From: Heracleum sosnowskyi
Taxonomy: Eukaryota; Streptophyta; Magnoliopsida; Apiales; Apiaceae
Reading direction: 5' to 3'
Length of the DNA stretch: 64,000 bases
NCBI GenBank assembly: GCA_030848705.1
Contig: CM061243.1
Span: 8,519,044 to 8,583,043, forward strand
The notes beneath the pieces are model-generated. The model had not been told where the DNA came from and did no database searches. It was given only the letters and a program-made list of their open reading frames with translations. The position numbers and the translations under genes were made by a program. Of the stretch, positions 11,070 to 22,589 are shown piece after piece (positions within the stretch are counted from its first letter, which is position 1; the number at the start of each line of letters is the position of its first letter).

Positions 11070-12070
11070 AATTGAGGTCGAAAAGACCCTTGATCGACAT
11101 CGAAGGCTTGAAGTCGACAGTATATGGAAAATTGAGGTCGTATCACTCGATCTCACTCCCAAATTAACTCAAAAAATTAAAAGATTTAAGGTCGAAAAAA
11201 CCCTAAATCGAGGTCGCACGACCCAAGTCGAAAAGACACACTAAATTGAGGTCGTGTCCATCGACTTCGCACCAAAAGCAAGTCAAAAATTGAAAAAATG
11301 AGGTCGAAAAGACCCTAGATCGAAGTCGATTGACTGAGATCGAAAATACATTGGAAATCGAGGTCGTATTATACAACCTCGTACCAAAATAAAATCAGGA
11401 AATCAGAAATTCCTGGTCGAAAAATGGCTAGTTGAAGTCGAAACGAGGTCGAATAAACACGAGGATGAAATCGAGCAAACGAGATCGAAAACGTATGGGA
11501 AATCGAGGTCGAAACATACGACCTCGTACCAAAATAAAGCCAGGATAACTAAGAAATCCTGGTCGAAAACACATGGAAATGAAGTCGACACGTCGAGGTC
11601 GAAAAAAGCTTATGAAGTGAAGTCGACAGCTTCGGCCTCACAATCAATCGAGGTCGAAGATATACTAAAATCGATGTCGAATGATCCTAGTCGAAAATGG
11701 CTGGAAAAATGAGGTCGAAACAAAAGACCTGGAACTAGAATCGAGGTCGAAAAATGGATGCTCGAGGTCGAAGAATTCTAGTCGAAAAAGGCTGGAAAAA
11801 TGAGGTCGAGCCCATCGACCTGGGACCAGAATCGAGGTCGAAAAAAGGATGCCCGAGGTCGAACGATCCTGGTCGAAAATGACCGGGAATATGAGGTCGA
11901 ATCCTTCGACCTGGGACCATTCCTGGTCGAAATCCTGGTCGAAATTAACTTGATTCCTGGTCGAATTCCATGTCGAAATTGTACTGATTCCTGGTCGAAT
12001 TCCAGGTCGAATTTGTACTGATTCCTGGTCGAATTCCTGGTCAAAAAATGACCTAATTTGAGGTCAAAAA
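11070..12070. repeat. GGTCGA-rich degenerate tandem repeat in the Tat 3' region
   Basis: The words GAGGTCGAAA, GGTCGA and TCGACC recur dozens of times over 1 kb. Units are roughly 55-60 bases at the left and tighten to a unit of about 40 bases at 11937-12040 (GATTCCTGGTCGAATTCC repeated three times). Each unit carries CpG sites. Plant Tat/Ogre elements are known for hypervariable tandem repeats between pol and the 3' LTR; this position matches. Confidence 0.85.
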
Positions 12071-12141
12071 TGCCCTACAAAATGGAAAATTTTGGGAAAA
12101 ACATGCTATAACTTCTACGAAAACCCCAAGGAGATTTTCCC

Positions 12142-12158
12142 AGAAGTTGGGGGGAAAA
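12142..12158 (+). other. Polypurine tract of the Tat element
   Basis: AGAAGTTGGGGGGAAAA is all purine except two T and directly precedes the TG that opens the 3' LTR. It would prime plus-strand DNA synthesis. Confidence 0.8.
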
Positions 12159-12663
12159 TGATATGGTCAGAAAAGTAATTATAGAAATATAATTGACTAG
12201 TCAAACAAAAGGCCGGTATTTAAGGCCCGACACCCTAATTATTCATTAATTTCGTAATTAATGAATAGGGAAAATATACAGCTCATAAAAAGAGTCCAAA
12301 TTATGGCAAACTGGTCAAAGAAGGATCCAGAATCCCAATTAAAGTCAATTAATGAGTCATAACCTTTATCAACAAGGAAAAGACTTCTCCAGCAAGAAAT
12401 ATGATGTTTATCCAATATCAAAAAGGAGACTTAATCGCTAAGACTCCTAAACATACCATAAATACTAGGCTCCAGACGCCTATATAAGGCCCCTGATCCT
12501 ACAATCAGAACTACGTCTTTGGCTTGATTCTCAATAACGATTTGAGATACGTAGGCATCTTGTGAGGACCAATTTAGTCCGGAAACACGAGTGCAGCCAT
12601 TAAAGCTCGAAAGCTCATTAATCCAAGCAATTAATATACAAGTACGTTTTTTAATCCATAACA
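12159..12663 (+). mobile_element. 3' LTR of the Tat element
   Basis: It starts with TG right after the polypurine tract. A promoter TATA box (CTATATAAGGCCCC) is at about 12480-12493, followed by the GCTTGATTCTC and GAGATACGTAGGCA segments typical of the R-U5 part of Tat-family LTRs. The right edge is placed at the CA of CCATAACA. There is no partner LTR for comparison, so the edge may be off by tens of bases. Confidence 0.7.
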
Positions 12664-13029
12664 GTTTCATACGCTTAATACATTACTTATGTTGTGTTTT
12701 GAGGTTTAAACATAAGATTTAAACAATTTTACAGCCCACATAACTCACAAAATAGTCTTTAACTTAGTGATGGTTTAACAAAAAAAATTCAAATGAAAAC
12801 TACCCTGAAACTAAAAAATAAAATAAAAATGACGAATTTTAACAATAGTTATATTCAAGAAAGAATGACTAAAATACATACCATTGAATACATGTGGCCC
12901 GAATTAAAGTATAAACGAATAACCAAATAAACCTACCCAACTTAGAATTTGAACTTACGAATTTTTATATTAAGAATTCTAGTCAACTTAGGAAACCTAC
13001 TCATATTTAATTTATATTATTAAAATAAA
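12664..13029. other. AT-rich DNA without recognised features
   Basis: No coding frame, LTR end or inverted repeat was recognised in this stretch. It is probably old host or decayed repeat sequence. Confidence 0.4.
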
Positions 13030-13740
13030 TTTTTTTAATATTAGATCTAATGGTTCTCATTCATATATTTTAAGTAGAGTTGGCAATTCGTTCGTTTCGT
13101 ATACTTTCGTGTCATGTATTTTCGTGTTTCGTGTACAATGTTAACCCAAATCCGACCCGTTAAGGATTCGTGTCATTTCGTGTTCGTATACCTGCGTGTC
13201 GTGTACTTTTCGTGTCGTGTTTCGTGTAATTTTAAATAAAATTAAAAATATAATAAATCAAATAAAAAAATTAAATTTTAAAAGTTTCAGTTAATATTTT
13301 ACTATTTGAGTATTAAGTCAATAAGCCGTAATGTTTCAAGTGTAGTCAAATCTTGCTAAACTTAAATTTGAAACTATTATCTATTTTATTTTTATAAAAA
13401 TTATATATACAATATTTATGATAATATGTATCTATATAATTTTAATATATTTATTTAATTATTTAATTATTTCGTGTACTTTCGTTTCGTGTCGTGTACC
13501 CAAGGGTAAATCCAAAATCGACACGAAATTCGCTCGTGTAATTTCGTGTTCGTGTACCGAAAAGGTAAAACCAAACCCATTATTATCGTGTCGTTTTCGT
13601 GTCGTGTACGAAATTGTCGGCTCTAATTTTAAGATCAACGGTCTCTATTGATTTGGTAGTATATGACCAAAGTTTTGGATAAGATCTCTCGTACGCTTAT
13701 TATATATAAGGATTTAATTTTGATATTATCCTTTTATGTT
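13030..13740 (+). repeat. Interspersed repeat family R1, copy 1 (split by hAT element)
   Basis: The segments 13030-13074 and 13626-13740 share words with 23553-23739: TTAATATTAGATCTAA, AACGGTCTCTATT, ATTTGGTAGTATATGACCAAAG, TTTTGGATAAGATCTC. The left half is also shared with 14049-14215. Joining the two segments across the hAT element restores the order seen in the third copy. Identity of the family is unknown; its ATCTAACGGTT wording also occurs in the Helitron at 39070-39110. Confidence 0.55.
13075..13625. mobile_element. Non-autonomous hAT transposon with 8-bp target duplication
   Basis: The 8 bases ATTTTAAG occur immediately before (13067-13074) and after (13626-13633). Terminal inverted repeats are TAGAGTTGGCAATTCG and, on the other strand at the right end, TAGAGCCGACAATTTCG. 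They open with TAGAG, fitting the hAT consensus YARNG. Subterminal regions are packed with CGTGTCGTGTAC/TTCGTGT repeats in both orientations, as in hAT elements where transposase binds subterminal motifs. The middle is AT-rich and non-coding, so it needs a transposase from elsewhere. Confidence 0.85.
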
Positions 13741-14248
13741 TGTTATATATAAAATAATATAATTATAATTTGGATGAATCAAATTATTATGTTACTTCAG
13801 AAAAAAAGTATTATGTTTAATACTAATAAAAAAAGTGTTATAAATTCATTCATGTACAGGACTTCTCTTACGTCTCTTATAACGTAGGGTTCACGTGTAT
13901 TATTGTTAGCATCGTATACATGAGCATTATATTGATAATTTTTAATATTGTAATCGAGATGAATTGTTATCTTGATATTTGGTTTAACAATTATTATCTA
14001 ACTGGAACTACCCATTAATTTAAGAGAAATGATATTTAAGAATTTTTACATAATTTTTTTTTAAATTATCAAAATACACTTTTTAGTATTTAAATATAAT
14101 CATATTATTAATCAAATACACTTTTTAATATTAGATCTAACAATTCTCATATATCTATTTAAGATCTAACAGTAATTATTAATTTGGTCGTATAGTGATC
14201 ATACACGGACCAAATTGATTTGAATTTTTTCTTAAATTAATTTGGTCT
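13634..14248. other. AT-rich repeat-derived spacer, including R1 copy 2
   Basis: Positions 14049-14215 align with 23553-23700 (AAATTATCAAAATACAC, TTTAGTATTTAAATATAATC, TTAATATTAGATCTAAC). The rest is AT-rich without coding signal. It ends where the truncated gag begins at about 14249. Confidence 0.5.
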
Positions 14249-15374
14249 TATCTCTTGCTTGACGAGGCTTCCTGCATTCAGTGGCAAAATGCCCTAACTC
14301 GTTGCAGTTGTAACACCTTGATTTGTTCCTGTCAATCATGTCTGTCATGTACCCTCCCTTAGAGCCAGAGCCTGAAGAATATTTGTTCTTCTGAAACCTA
14401 TTTGCCGATCCCTTGAACTTGTACTTAGGGTTTCTCTTGAAACGTATATGACTAAACTTTGCAGCTAAGTACGCCATGGTTTTGTCTTCCATTTGCTCAA
14501 GTTCCTCCAAAATGTAGTAATAACTTTCTTCAACACCTAGATTTATAGATTCCAACTCTGCCTCTATAATCTATTCTTTTCCAGCTTTAGGGGTTTGAAC
14601 CTGAATGTTAGAATTTGTTGGTTCATCCACTACAAGTGCAGCTGATCTTGCGAGTGCAGTATTTTTGTTGTCCATTGTCCCTGGTCCATAGATTATCACT
14701 TTTTGTTCTTGTTCCATCTCATAAGTCTTAAGTTTGCCATAGATCATCTCTAGTGACATCTTAGTAAAATCTATTATTTCCCTTATGGATGAAGACTTGT
14801 GTTCTACATGGTGGGGCAGTGTCATCATGAACTTCCTGTTTGTCTCTCTTAGAGGATAGGTTTTCCCTTTCATTGATAATTCATTTAACAGCTTAGTATA
14901 TTTCTCAAAGACTTGAGTTATACTTTCTCCGGGAAGTGACCTAAATGACTCGTATTGAGATGTCAGGATATCCAATCTATTTTCCTGCACGTCTTCAGTA
15001 CCTTCCATTATTAGATTTACGGTATCCCACATATATTTCCCCCTTGTACAGCTCATAATCCGATAGCTCATTTCTTTATCTGCGGAGTCAGTTAATATCA
15101 GCATTTGACCCGTATCCAATCAAACCAATTCCTTGTATGTCTTTGTGTACTCACTCAATTCCTTTGGGGTTGAACCTTGGGGAACTCTAGTACCATCAGA
15201 ATTTGTAGATTCGCTCACTGGTTTCATTGGTACAAATGGTCCATTATCTAACATGCCAAGATACAAAGGATTTGAAGCTTTGATAAATAATAGCATCTTC
15301 ATCTTCCACAGACCGAAATCATCTCTCGTAAAGGGGGGAACTTTGATACCATCACTGGTCTTTGGAGCACTCAT
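14249..15374 (-). pseudogene. Sirevirus gag, N-terminal half, two nonsense mutations
   Basis: It starts MSAPKT at 15374 and follows the intact gag at 34059-36470 closely to the CCHC knuckle (CYNCNELGHFATEC) near 14270-14310. One stop, TGA at 15120-15122, sits where the intact copy has CGA (Arg), so a C-to-T change at a CpG explains it. A second stop, TAG, lies at about 14571-14573. The frame is otherwise kept. Everything after the knuckle is deleted. Confidence 0.85.
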
Positions 15375-15520
15375 GGTTTTTGAAAATTACAAATTATTTA
15401 AGATTCAAAATATTCCAATAAAATGAAAATTTTGAAAATTAAAAAATTCGATCTTAATTTTCAAGAACTTGTTTGTTTTTGGTCTATATCATCGGATCTG
15501 ATTTGTACGTCAATCAACAA

Positions 15521-15532
15521 GCTCTAATACCA
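15521..15532 (-). other. Primer binding site (tRNA-iMet type) of the truncated Sirevirus
   Basis: The minus strand reads TGGTATTAGAGC two bases inside the LTR edge. The intact element has TGGTATCAGAGC, complementary to the 3' end of initiator methionine tRNA as usual in Ty1/copia, so this copy carries one substitution. Confidence 0.8.
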
Positions 15533-15753
15533 ATTGTTAGGTCCAAAGTATACGATACTCACAAATTATTCGATTTCGTTTGCGGATAATTATTTATGTT
15601 CTTGTCCGAAATCAAATCAACCAAATCAAAAACACGAGTCGGGGAATATATCGTTTTATAAATATAAACCACGAGCCACGAGGGGTGCTACAAATCTAAT
15701 CCGTAGGATTATCTTCAATGAGTTCAAGTTACAGTAATCAATACAAATGATAG

Positions 15754-17040
15754 TGATAAATAGTAAATTATTATTAGTTTATCCCTATATTTTTAGTTAT
15801 TTTTGCATGGAATTGGATTTTATTTAATGTGTTTTAATGTTTTATTGTAGGAATCAAGATAATAATTGATTGGAGCTGAAATTGGAATTTTGGGAGTTAT
15901 TTAATTGAAAATTCAGATTTTTGGACAGCTTTCAAAGCTTTTGCTATTTTGGCTATTTCGGGAGTTCTACAAGTCCGTTTGAGGCCCGTAAACAATCATT
16001 GGAAAGCTTGGAAGAAGGCCAATATTTATATTCTAGGCTAAGATTTTTAATCTTCTCTCAACTGCCCAGAAAAGTCCAGGAACAGCAGTCCACGAATTTC
16101 CTATTTAGAATTTTATTCTATTTAGGAATATTTCTTGTATTTCTATTAAATCATTTAAAACATTTATATATTATCAGTAGACACATTAGTAGACAGCGGT
16201 TAGAGTTTTGTAGACACGTAGTTCAGACCTAGACAAGAAAACCGAGAGAAAAAGCAAGAAGACAGTTGGGAGAAAGCATAAACTGGTTTGGAGATTGAAG
16301 ATTGAAGTCATATTCTTAATAAGTTTATCTTTCCTTCTCTTATTTATTCCTTTATTTGTGTTTTTCTTTAAGATGTTGAACTAATTGTTATTCTAGGGTT
16401 TTAATGGATTCTTGAGTTTTTATATAAGTGTTCTTTTCTATCTCTATTTTATGTTCATTATAGTTGATTATATTGGTTTGGGCTTCTCAAAGAGTAATTG
16501 ACTTTGAGGTTGATTTATTAATTTGGGTGATGCTTGGAAGAGATATCCTGAATTTAGAACCAATCAATATAACTTGAGATTAACATATTTGTTAATTTGT
16601 GTTTAGGATAGAAATATACCTAATCACCTCGAGTAGTCAAAAATGGGCTATGTGTTAATGCTGCTTATGAATTTAAATTCTGCATAGGAATATGGGAGTT
16701 AATCTTGTGAGTTAGATTCACTTGAGAATCGGAAGGTCCTTGTGAATATATGTGTACCCTAGACTAACGACTAGAACATGAAAATAGAGATGACGGAAGA
16801 TGCTTGTTAAACTCAAGATAAAGTTAAAGGCCTAGAAATCTTTACTCTTGTTTTTACTCTTTTGTTGATTTGTATATTTTAGGAGTAGTTTATAATCTAA
16901 TCTTGATCTTATGTCATTTAACTTGAATTAGGAGAAAGATAGTGGTTGGTATTTAACAACTTAGATTTAGTCCTCGTGGGAACGAATTTATATACTACTT
17001 GTAACGATATGTGCACTTCATCAGTTCAATGACGCTAAAA
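15754..17040 (+). repeat. Left LTR of the nested non-coding element
   Basis: It matches 20237-21531 over its length, with scattered substitutions and short indels (for example near 16480 and 16840). The last about 30 bases differ: this copy has CACTTCATCAGTTCAATGACGC where the right copy has CACTTGCATTTGAGTGG, so the exact edge is uncertain. Confidence 0.8.
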
Positions 17041-18388
17041 AAAGGAAGCATGGAGATTAATTTGATACAAGAGGAAGGCTATAACAATGTGGTAGAGACC
17101 AAAAAGAGTGCAGAAAATATTTGCTTTAGCATTGCTATAGCAACACTGCGACAAACTGATTGGGAATGTGATGCACTTGCTCTCAGAGATGAAAAATTAT
17201 TCTTGATGCGGCAGTACTATGACAAAGTCGTAGCAAAGGAGCTTTAGTAGTGAAAATCCAGAGTGAATCAAAGCATTACTACATCGTTGCATCACGGGTC
17301 CTAAGGCGATTAAAAAAAACCTAATTTTTTTTATGCTATAGCAGAGTTGCAGCAATGAGTTTGAGAAAAAATACAATGACATGGGGCTAGACGTTATTGC
17401 TGTAGGAATGTTCTAGTGTTACAGCAGTATAGAATGTGCCATCTGCCAGTGAAGTCATACTGTGGTTTACAAATTAATACTGTTGTATAATATGTCTGCT
17501 CCATCCACGCTGAATTCTCTACCAGGAGTGCTGAGTTTTCTGCTTTAGTGATGCTGTTTTATATGCAAAATCAAAATGCTCTCAGAGCTGCAAATTTATA
17601 AACTCATCATGGATCTGGAATTTAATTAAATGGAGCGAAACACTTCTTCTTAAAATCACCGCAGTGACAGAGTTTTGTCATGGCGGTGCAGATTGTCTGT
17701 TTATGCTCGCCTTTTGCAACATTACCAGCGGTGTAAATTTCAAATACAAAGATGATTTTTGGTCTCTGGCATATAAAGTCATGATGTCTCTGCAGTAATG
17801 GGTCGATTCTCTACGATGACATTTTGTCACTAGGGTGTAATATGCATGTGTCACCAGCGTTAGTATGCTATGTCACCTAATAGGCAAAAATGTAATCACT
17901 TTGCTGATGTTGTGATTCAACGAAGCTTTTAAACATGTAAGCAAGCAGTTACAACTTACAACAGGCAGCCCTTTTTTTCCATCACCAGACAATGTACATG
18001 TTCTTGCACCAGTGCACTAGGACATTAGGTCAGCCCTTTTTTTTTAAGTTCTGCCGCATTGTTGTAGCCAAGTTAGCCTTGACAGGGAGTTTAGAAATAT
18101 GTTGGAGACTTGGAATAAGGAAAGAGTGCTGGGGAAAAAAATGCTCGTCATGCAACCTTTATGTTCACTATGCAGAAGTCTCTGCTAGCGAAAAAAAAAC
18201 GAAAAAAATAGTTAGCATCAGTAATACTTTACTTGGATGGCAGCAAAGTGATACCACAGTTTAACAATCAATACCGTGGTATATGTTCTCTGGGAAAAAA
18301 AAATCATGGCCAGAAATTTATTTTCATGATCATGAAAGATCTCTGCTTCTACAGCCTTGATACCCACCTGGTCTGTAAATATCAAACC

Positions 18389-18562
18389 ATTCAGCATCTA
18401 TCATGTCTATTCATTCAGCAGGAATTTCAGCCAATCAACATTCAGTCAGCATGCAATTCATTCAGTCCATCTGTTCAGCAGTAAGCATTCAGTATCATTC
18501 AGCAGTATTCACTATTCAGCACCAGTCAGCAGCATTCAGCCGCAAATCCATTCAGCACTCAA
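18389..18562 (+). repeat. CATTCAGCA minisatellite
   Basis: About fourteen degenerate copies of a 9-12-base unit around CATTCAGCA(G/T) follow one another, several as CAGCAGTATTCA or CAGTCAGCA. It does not look coding: flanking frames are closed. Confidence 0.75.
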
Positions 18563-20220
18563 CAACTTAATATCAGGGGAGTATTATTTCTTTTCTTTTA
18601 AATTCTTCTTGTAGTTTAGTTTTTCTTACTTTTGTTTATATCTTTGTTCGTTGAGGACAATGAACCACTTAAGTGTGGGGATGAGTCCTCAATATTTATA
18701 AAAATCCAAAAAATTAAATATTGAAAAAATGATTGCCTTGTCGAAAAGCATGTTAACAAGGATAAGTACACACCGTGCGGGATTATATTACATAATAAAT
18801 TTTAATTGTTATATGTGCACCTTTTGTGTGTATGCTAATAAGCATGATAATTCCATGTAGATGCTTTCGAAAATGTAAGAACTTGAGATTGCATCATTGT
18901 TAAGTTTGATAAGTAAAACATGTTACTACCTAGTGAGAATTTGAGCCTTCATTGAGGATTGATACATTTTTATATCAATCGAATTCTTTCTTGTTGAGTG
19001 TTGTTCAACATTGTATATGTTGCTCTAGAACTTGTTTTAAACCGTGTTGAGACTACATGATATTTGTATGCATGAATATGATAAAGGCACTAGGATTAAC
19101 CTTGTTGAACTAAATAATAACCTTACATTAATCCTTAGTGAGCCCCATTGAGCTTAAATCCTTTTCGTTTCTTCTATAGCCAATCAAAATTTTGAGCCCA
19201 ATATTTTATTCTTCTCTTGATTGACTAGTAGAGCAAGTTGTTGAGAAACTAAGGGATATTGATATTTTATGAGTGGGGATTTCATGTGTTAAAGGGTGAC
19301 TTATTGGGGGGACGTTTTGTGTTGTGGCTTCTTCCTCTATTATTGTGAGTAAAGAGAAAACAAAATGAGAGGAAGATAGAAAAAAAAAAATCTGAAAAGA
19401 AAAAGAAAAAAAAAAGAATGTGAAAAAAAAGAGAATAAAAGTAGAGTCATGTTCATTGGTTGTTGCAACGTGGAAGAGGGGAAGGGCATATTTTTATGTG
19501 CTTGTGAGCTTAATACATGTAAAAATTTGATCACCTTTTACATGATCTATCATTTCATGTTGTTATGCTTTAATATAAAATGAACATTTTGCTCTATTAG
19601 TTGTCAAGTTAGCCACTTCTAGACCTCTTTTGTATTCCTACCCCTAACCTGAGCCCCATTACAACCTTTAATAAAGACCTTTTGATTCATGTGTGCATTT
19701 ATACGAAGTAGTGGAGATATGGTAGACAATCAAGCTTATGGTAGCTCATGTACATTTGATAGAACTTGAGAGATACACTTTCACCTATACACTAGAGTGA
19801 TTTGAGTGTAATGTGAGATTCCTTTGTATCCATAGCATGCTTACTTGTTGAAGGAAACTTTGATATGTATTTCATGATATTTTGTCTATGTGGACTACGT
19901 GTGCATACTTGGATTGTTATGTTAAATGGTGTACAATAGAATGTCATGCAATATTTTAGAATTTTTATGTGATTGAGTCTTACTAGTGTGGAGTACTATG
20001 ACATTTTTCATGTTTGAGACTTGGCAATCAGAAAAAATAGGATTTTGTGGGTAAATTCACTACAAACCCTCACGAGACACAACTCGTCCTACTAGGGCTG
20101 CCTAGGGGTTTAACGGCTTGTTGCATATGCTCAATGCAATCGTGTCACCTACGAAAGTGGTGTTAATAAATTAGGATGTAGCTTTTGTTTTCTTTCTTTG
20201 CCCGAGGACGTGCAAAACCT

Positions 20221-20236
20221 TAAGTGTGGGGATATT
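20221..20236 (+). other. Polypurine tract of the nested LTR element
   Basis: TAAGTGTGGGGATATT directly precedes the TG of the right LTR, fixing the plus orientation of the element. Confidence 0.7.
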
Positions 20237-21531
20237 TGATAAATAGTTAATTATTATTAGTTTATCCCTATATTTTTAGTTATTTTTGCATGGAATTGGA
20301 TTTTATTTAATGTGTTTTAATGTTTTATTGTAGGAATCAAGAAAATAATTGATTGGAGCTGAAATTGGAATTTTGGGAGTTATTTCATTGAAAATTCAGA
20401 TTTTTGGACAGCTTTCAAAGCTTTTTCTATTTTGGCTATTTCGGGAGTTCTACAAGTCCGTTTGAGGCCCGTAAACAATCATTGGAAAGCTTGGAAGAAG
20501 GCCAATATTTATATTCTAGGCTAAGATTTTTAATCTTCTCTCAACTGCCCAGAAAAGTCCAGGAACAGCAGTCCACGAATTTCCTGTTTAGAATTTTATT
20601 CTATTTAGGAATATTTCTTGTATTTCTATTAAATCATTTAAAACATTTATATATTATCAGTAGACACATTAGTAGACAGCGGTTAGAGTAGAATAGACAC
20701 GTAGTCAGACTTAGACAAGAAAACTGAGAACAAAAACAAGAAGACACTTGGGAGAAAGCACAAACTGGTTTGGAGATTGAAGATTGAAGTCATATTCTTA
20801 ATAAGTTTATCTTTCCTTCTCTTCTTTATTCATTTATTGTGTTTTTCTTTAAGATGTTGAACTAATTGTTATTCTAGGGTTTTAATGGATTCTTGAGTTT
20901 TTATATAAGTGTTCTTTTCTATCTCTATTTTATGTTCATTATAGTTGATTATATTGATTTGACTGTAATGCTTCTCAAAGAGTAATTAACTTTGAGGTTG
21001 ATTTATTAATTTGGGTGATGCTTGGAAGAGATATCCTGAATTTAGAACCAATCAATATAACTTGAGATTAACATATTTGTTAATTTGTGTTTAGGATAGG
21101 AATATACCTAATCACCTCGAGTAGTCAAAAATGGACTATGTGTTAATGCTGCTCACATATTTAAATTCTGCATAGGAATATGGGAGTTAATCTTGTGAGT
21201 TAGATTCACTTGAGAATCGGAAGGTCCTTGTGAATATATGTGTACCCTAGACTAACGACTAGAACATGAAAATAGAGATGACGGAAGATGCTTGTTAAAC
21301 TCAAGATAAAGTTAAAGGCCTAGAAATCTTTACTCTTGTTTATTCTTAAGCTAGTTTGTATATGTTTAGGAGTAGTTTATAATATAATTTTGTTCATATT
21401 TTTATCTAACTTGAATTGGGAGAACGATAGTAATTGGTATTTAACAGCTTAAATTAGTCCTCGTGGGAACGAATTTTAATACTACTTGTAACGATATGTG
21501 CACTTGCATTTGAGTGGTAAAATCGCTAACA
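20237..21531 (+). repeat. Right LTR of the nested non-coding element
   Basis: 1295 bases, TG...CA, followed by the target duplication GATAG. It matches the left LTR in sequence and order over nearly the full length. Confidence 0.85.
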
Positions 21532-21536
21532 GATAG

Positions 21537-22584
21537 AATTTAAGGCACTGATAATAACTTCTCTAAAAATCTTAAGCTCTTAAATTTTCTCCGGATATTA
21601 ATTCTTATGTAACTCCTTAACTTCTGAACTAATGAAGACAGTGTCTTCAATTCATAATTGTAGTCTTTTAGGAAAACTATCGAAGTCCATTGATAAATCA
21701 CAGCCATCCATTTCCTCACCAACCTTTGACAATTCTTGAATGCATTTCACCTGCTCCAATTTAAAAACTATCGAAGACAAGCTTTTTATTTTCATTCGAT
21801 AGATTTAAATAAAATCTATCGAAAATAGTAACTTGTTTCTTTGAAACTAGTTCGATAGTTTTATAAATAAAACTATCAAACATAATCATTTTATCCACTT
21901 CAATGGTTTCTAATTAAGAAACTATCGAATTGGACTTTTACCACTTCGATGGTTTTTATAAAAAACTTCTTTTATCTTTCGATAGTTTTCAAAAAGGAAA
22001 ACTATCGAATGTCTTTATTTGCAGATTGATCCTTGAAGATTCTTTCTCTTTACAGTAAGGATATTGCATTTCAATTTAACCTAAACATACCTTATCAATT
22101 TTTTCTTTTAACTTCCAGGATGTTTCAGGTCTGACTTAAATCAATTTCTTCTGAGACGATAAACATGTTGATCATTTTCAATTGTGCTGACACCTAGTGC
22201 AACTGGTTTGGTTCACAGATGACTAACACTTATCAAAACCTTTATGTCTTCAATACAATACAATTGACAAGTCCTTTGCCGTCTTGGTTGCTTCATTATA
22301 AAATCACTGAAATCCTTTGGTACTAACTCTTTATCATTTAAATACTTCTTTAGTCTTGAAAGTCTTGATTCTTTATTTGTCACTGAGGCCTAAACATATT
22401 AATGAACTTCTTTCCGTGACCTGTTTACGGACTTCAAGAATACTTACCATATTTTGATTTCTTGAGTTTACCATGTCTTCTATTCTTTTGGATTCCTGTG
22501 CTTCAGTTAATATTATTGTCTATCTTGTTCCTGTGTTGAGTTGTAGTTATCTCTATTACATATTATGTTACATTATGTTTTACA
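21537..22584 (-). repeat. Second piece of the split Sirevirus LTR, with TCGATAG hairpins
   Basis: It resumes the Sirevirus LTR after the nested insertion and ends in TTTTACA like the intact LTRs. Positions 21668-22012 contain about ten copies of AACTATCGA or TTCGATAGTT in both orientations, for example TTCGATAGTTTTC near 21978 facing GAAAACTATCGAA near 22000, forming stable hairpins. Confidence 0.8.
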
Positions 22585-22589
22585 TCCTT

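Larger units (their letters stand above)
4185..12663 (+). mobile_element. Ty3/gypsy retrotransposon, Tat lineage, 5' truncated
   Basis: From left to right: the gag C-terminus, a protease-RT-RNaseH-aRNaseH-integrase pol, a long 3' region holding an antisense gene, a GGTCGA repeat block, a polypurine tract (12142-12158) and a 3' LTR (12159 to about 12663). The second, archaeal-type RNase H domain between the ordinary RNase H and integrase is the hallmark of the Tat lineage (Tat/Ogre/Retand). The 5' LTR, primer site and most of gag are absent. The left end abuts the truncated copia element at about 4185. Pol carries a frameshift, so this copy cannot move by itself. Confidence 0.9.
17041..20236 (+). 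other. Non-coding interior of the nested LTR element
   Basis: No long ORF or retroelement domain is visible on either strand. It holds a CATTCAGCA minisatellite (18389-18562), a polypurine tract-like copy in TTAAGTGTGGGGATGAG near 18668, an A/G-rich stretch (19360-19440) and the true polypurine tract at its right edge. A second AAGTGTGGGG motif well upstream of the real tract suggests a long duplicated 3' untranslated region of the parent element. Confidence 0.6.
15754..21531 (+). mobile_element. Non-coding LTR retroelement (LARD-like) nested in a Sirevirus LTR
   Basis: Two long direct repeats, 15754 to about 17040 and 20237-21531, begin TGATAAATAG and are close to identical except for small indels. 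The 5-base target duplication GATAG flanks the whole (15749-15753 and 21532-21536). A polypurine tract, AAGTGTGGGGATATT, precedes the right LTR, giving plus orientation. The 3.2-kb interior shows no gag or pol. The tract wording is typical of Ty3/gypsy Athila/Tat-like elements, so it is probably a non-autonomous derivative of one of these; that is inference. I cannot find a convincing primer site after the left LTR. Confidence 0.85.
14249..22584 (-). mobile_element. Truncated Sirevirus, LTR split by a nested LTR element
   Basis: On the minus strand this has a 5' LTR, primer site, leader and the first half of gag, then stops at about 14249 where similarity to the intact Sirevirus gag ends (just after RKPRQARD). 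The LTR lies in two pieces, 15535-15753 and 21537-22584, interrupted by another element. It resembles the 1130-bp LTR of the intact element (same TGTTAGGTCCAAAGTA start, same TTATGTTACATTATG..TTTTACA end, same TTCGATAGTTTT hairpins) but is clearly diverged. Pol and the 3' LTR are gone. Confidence 0.85.

Noticed and set aside
15921..16232. ORFs of about 100 codons in both LTRs of the nested element (also 20404-20691)
   Set aside because: They lie in LTR sequence, differ in length between the two copies and resemble no known protein.
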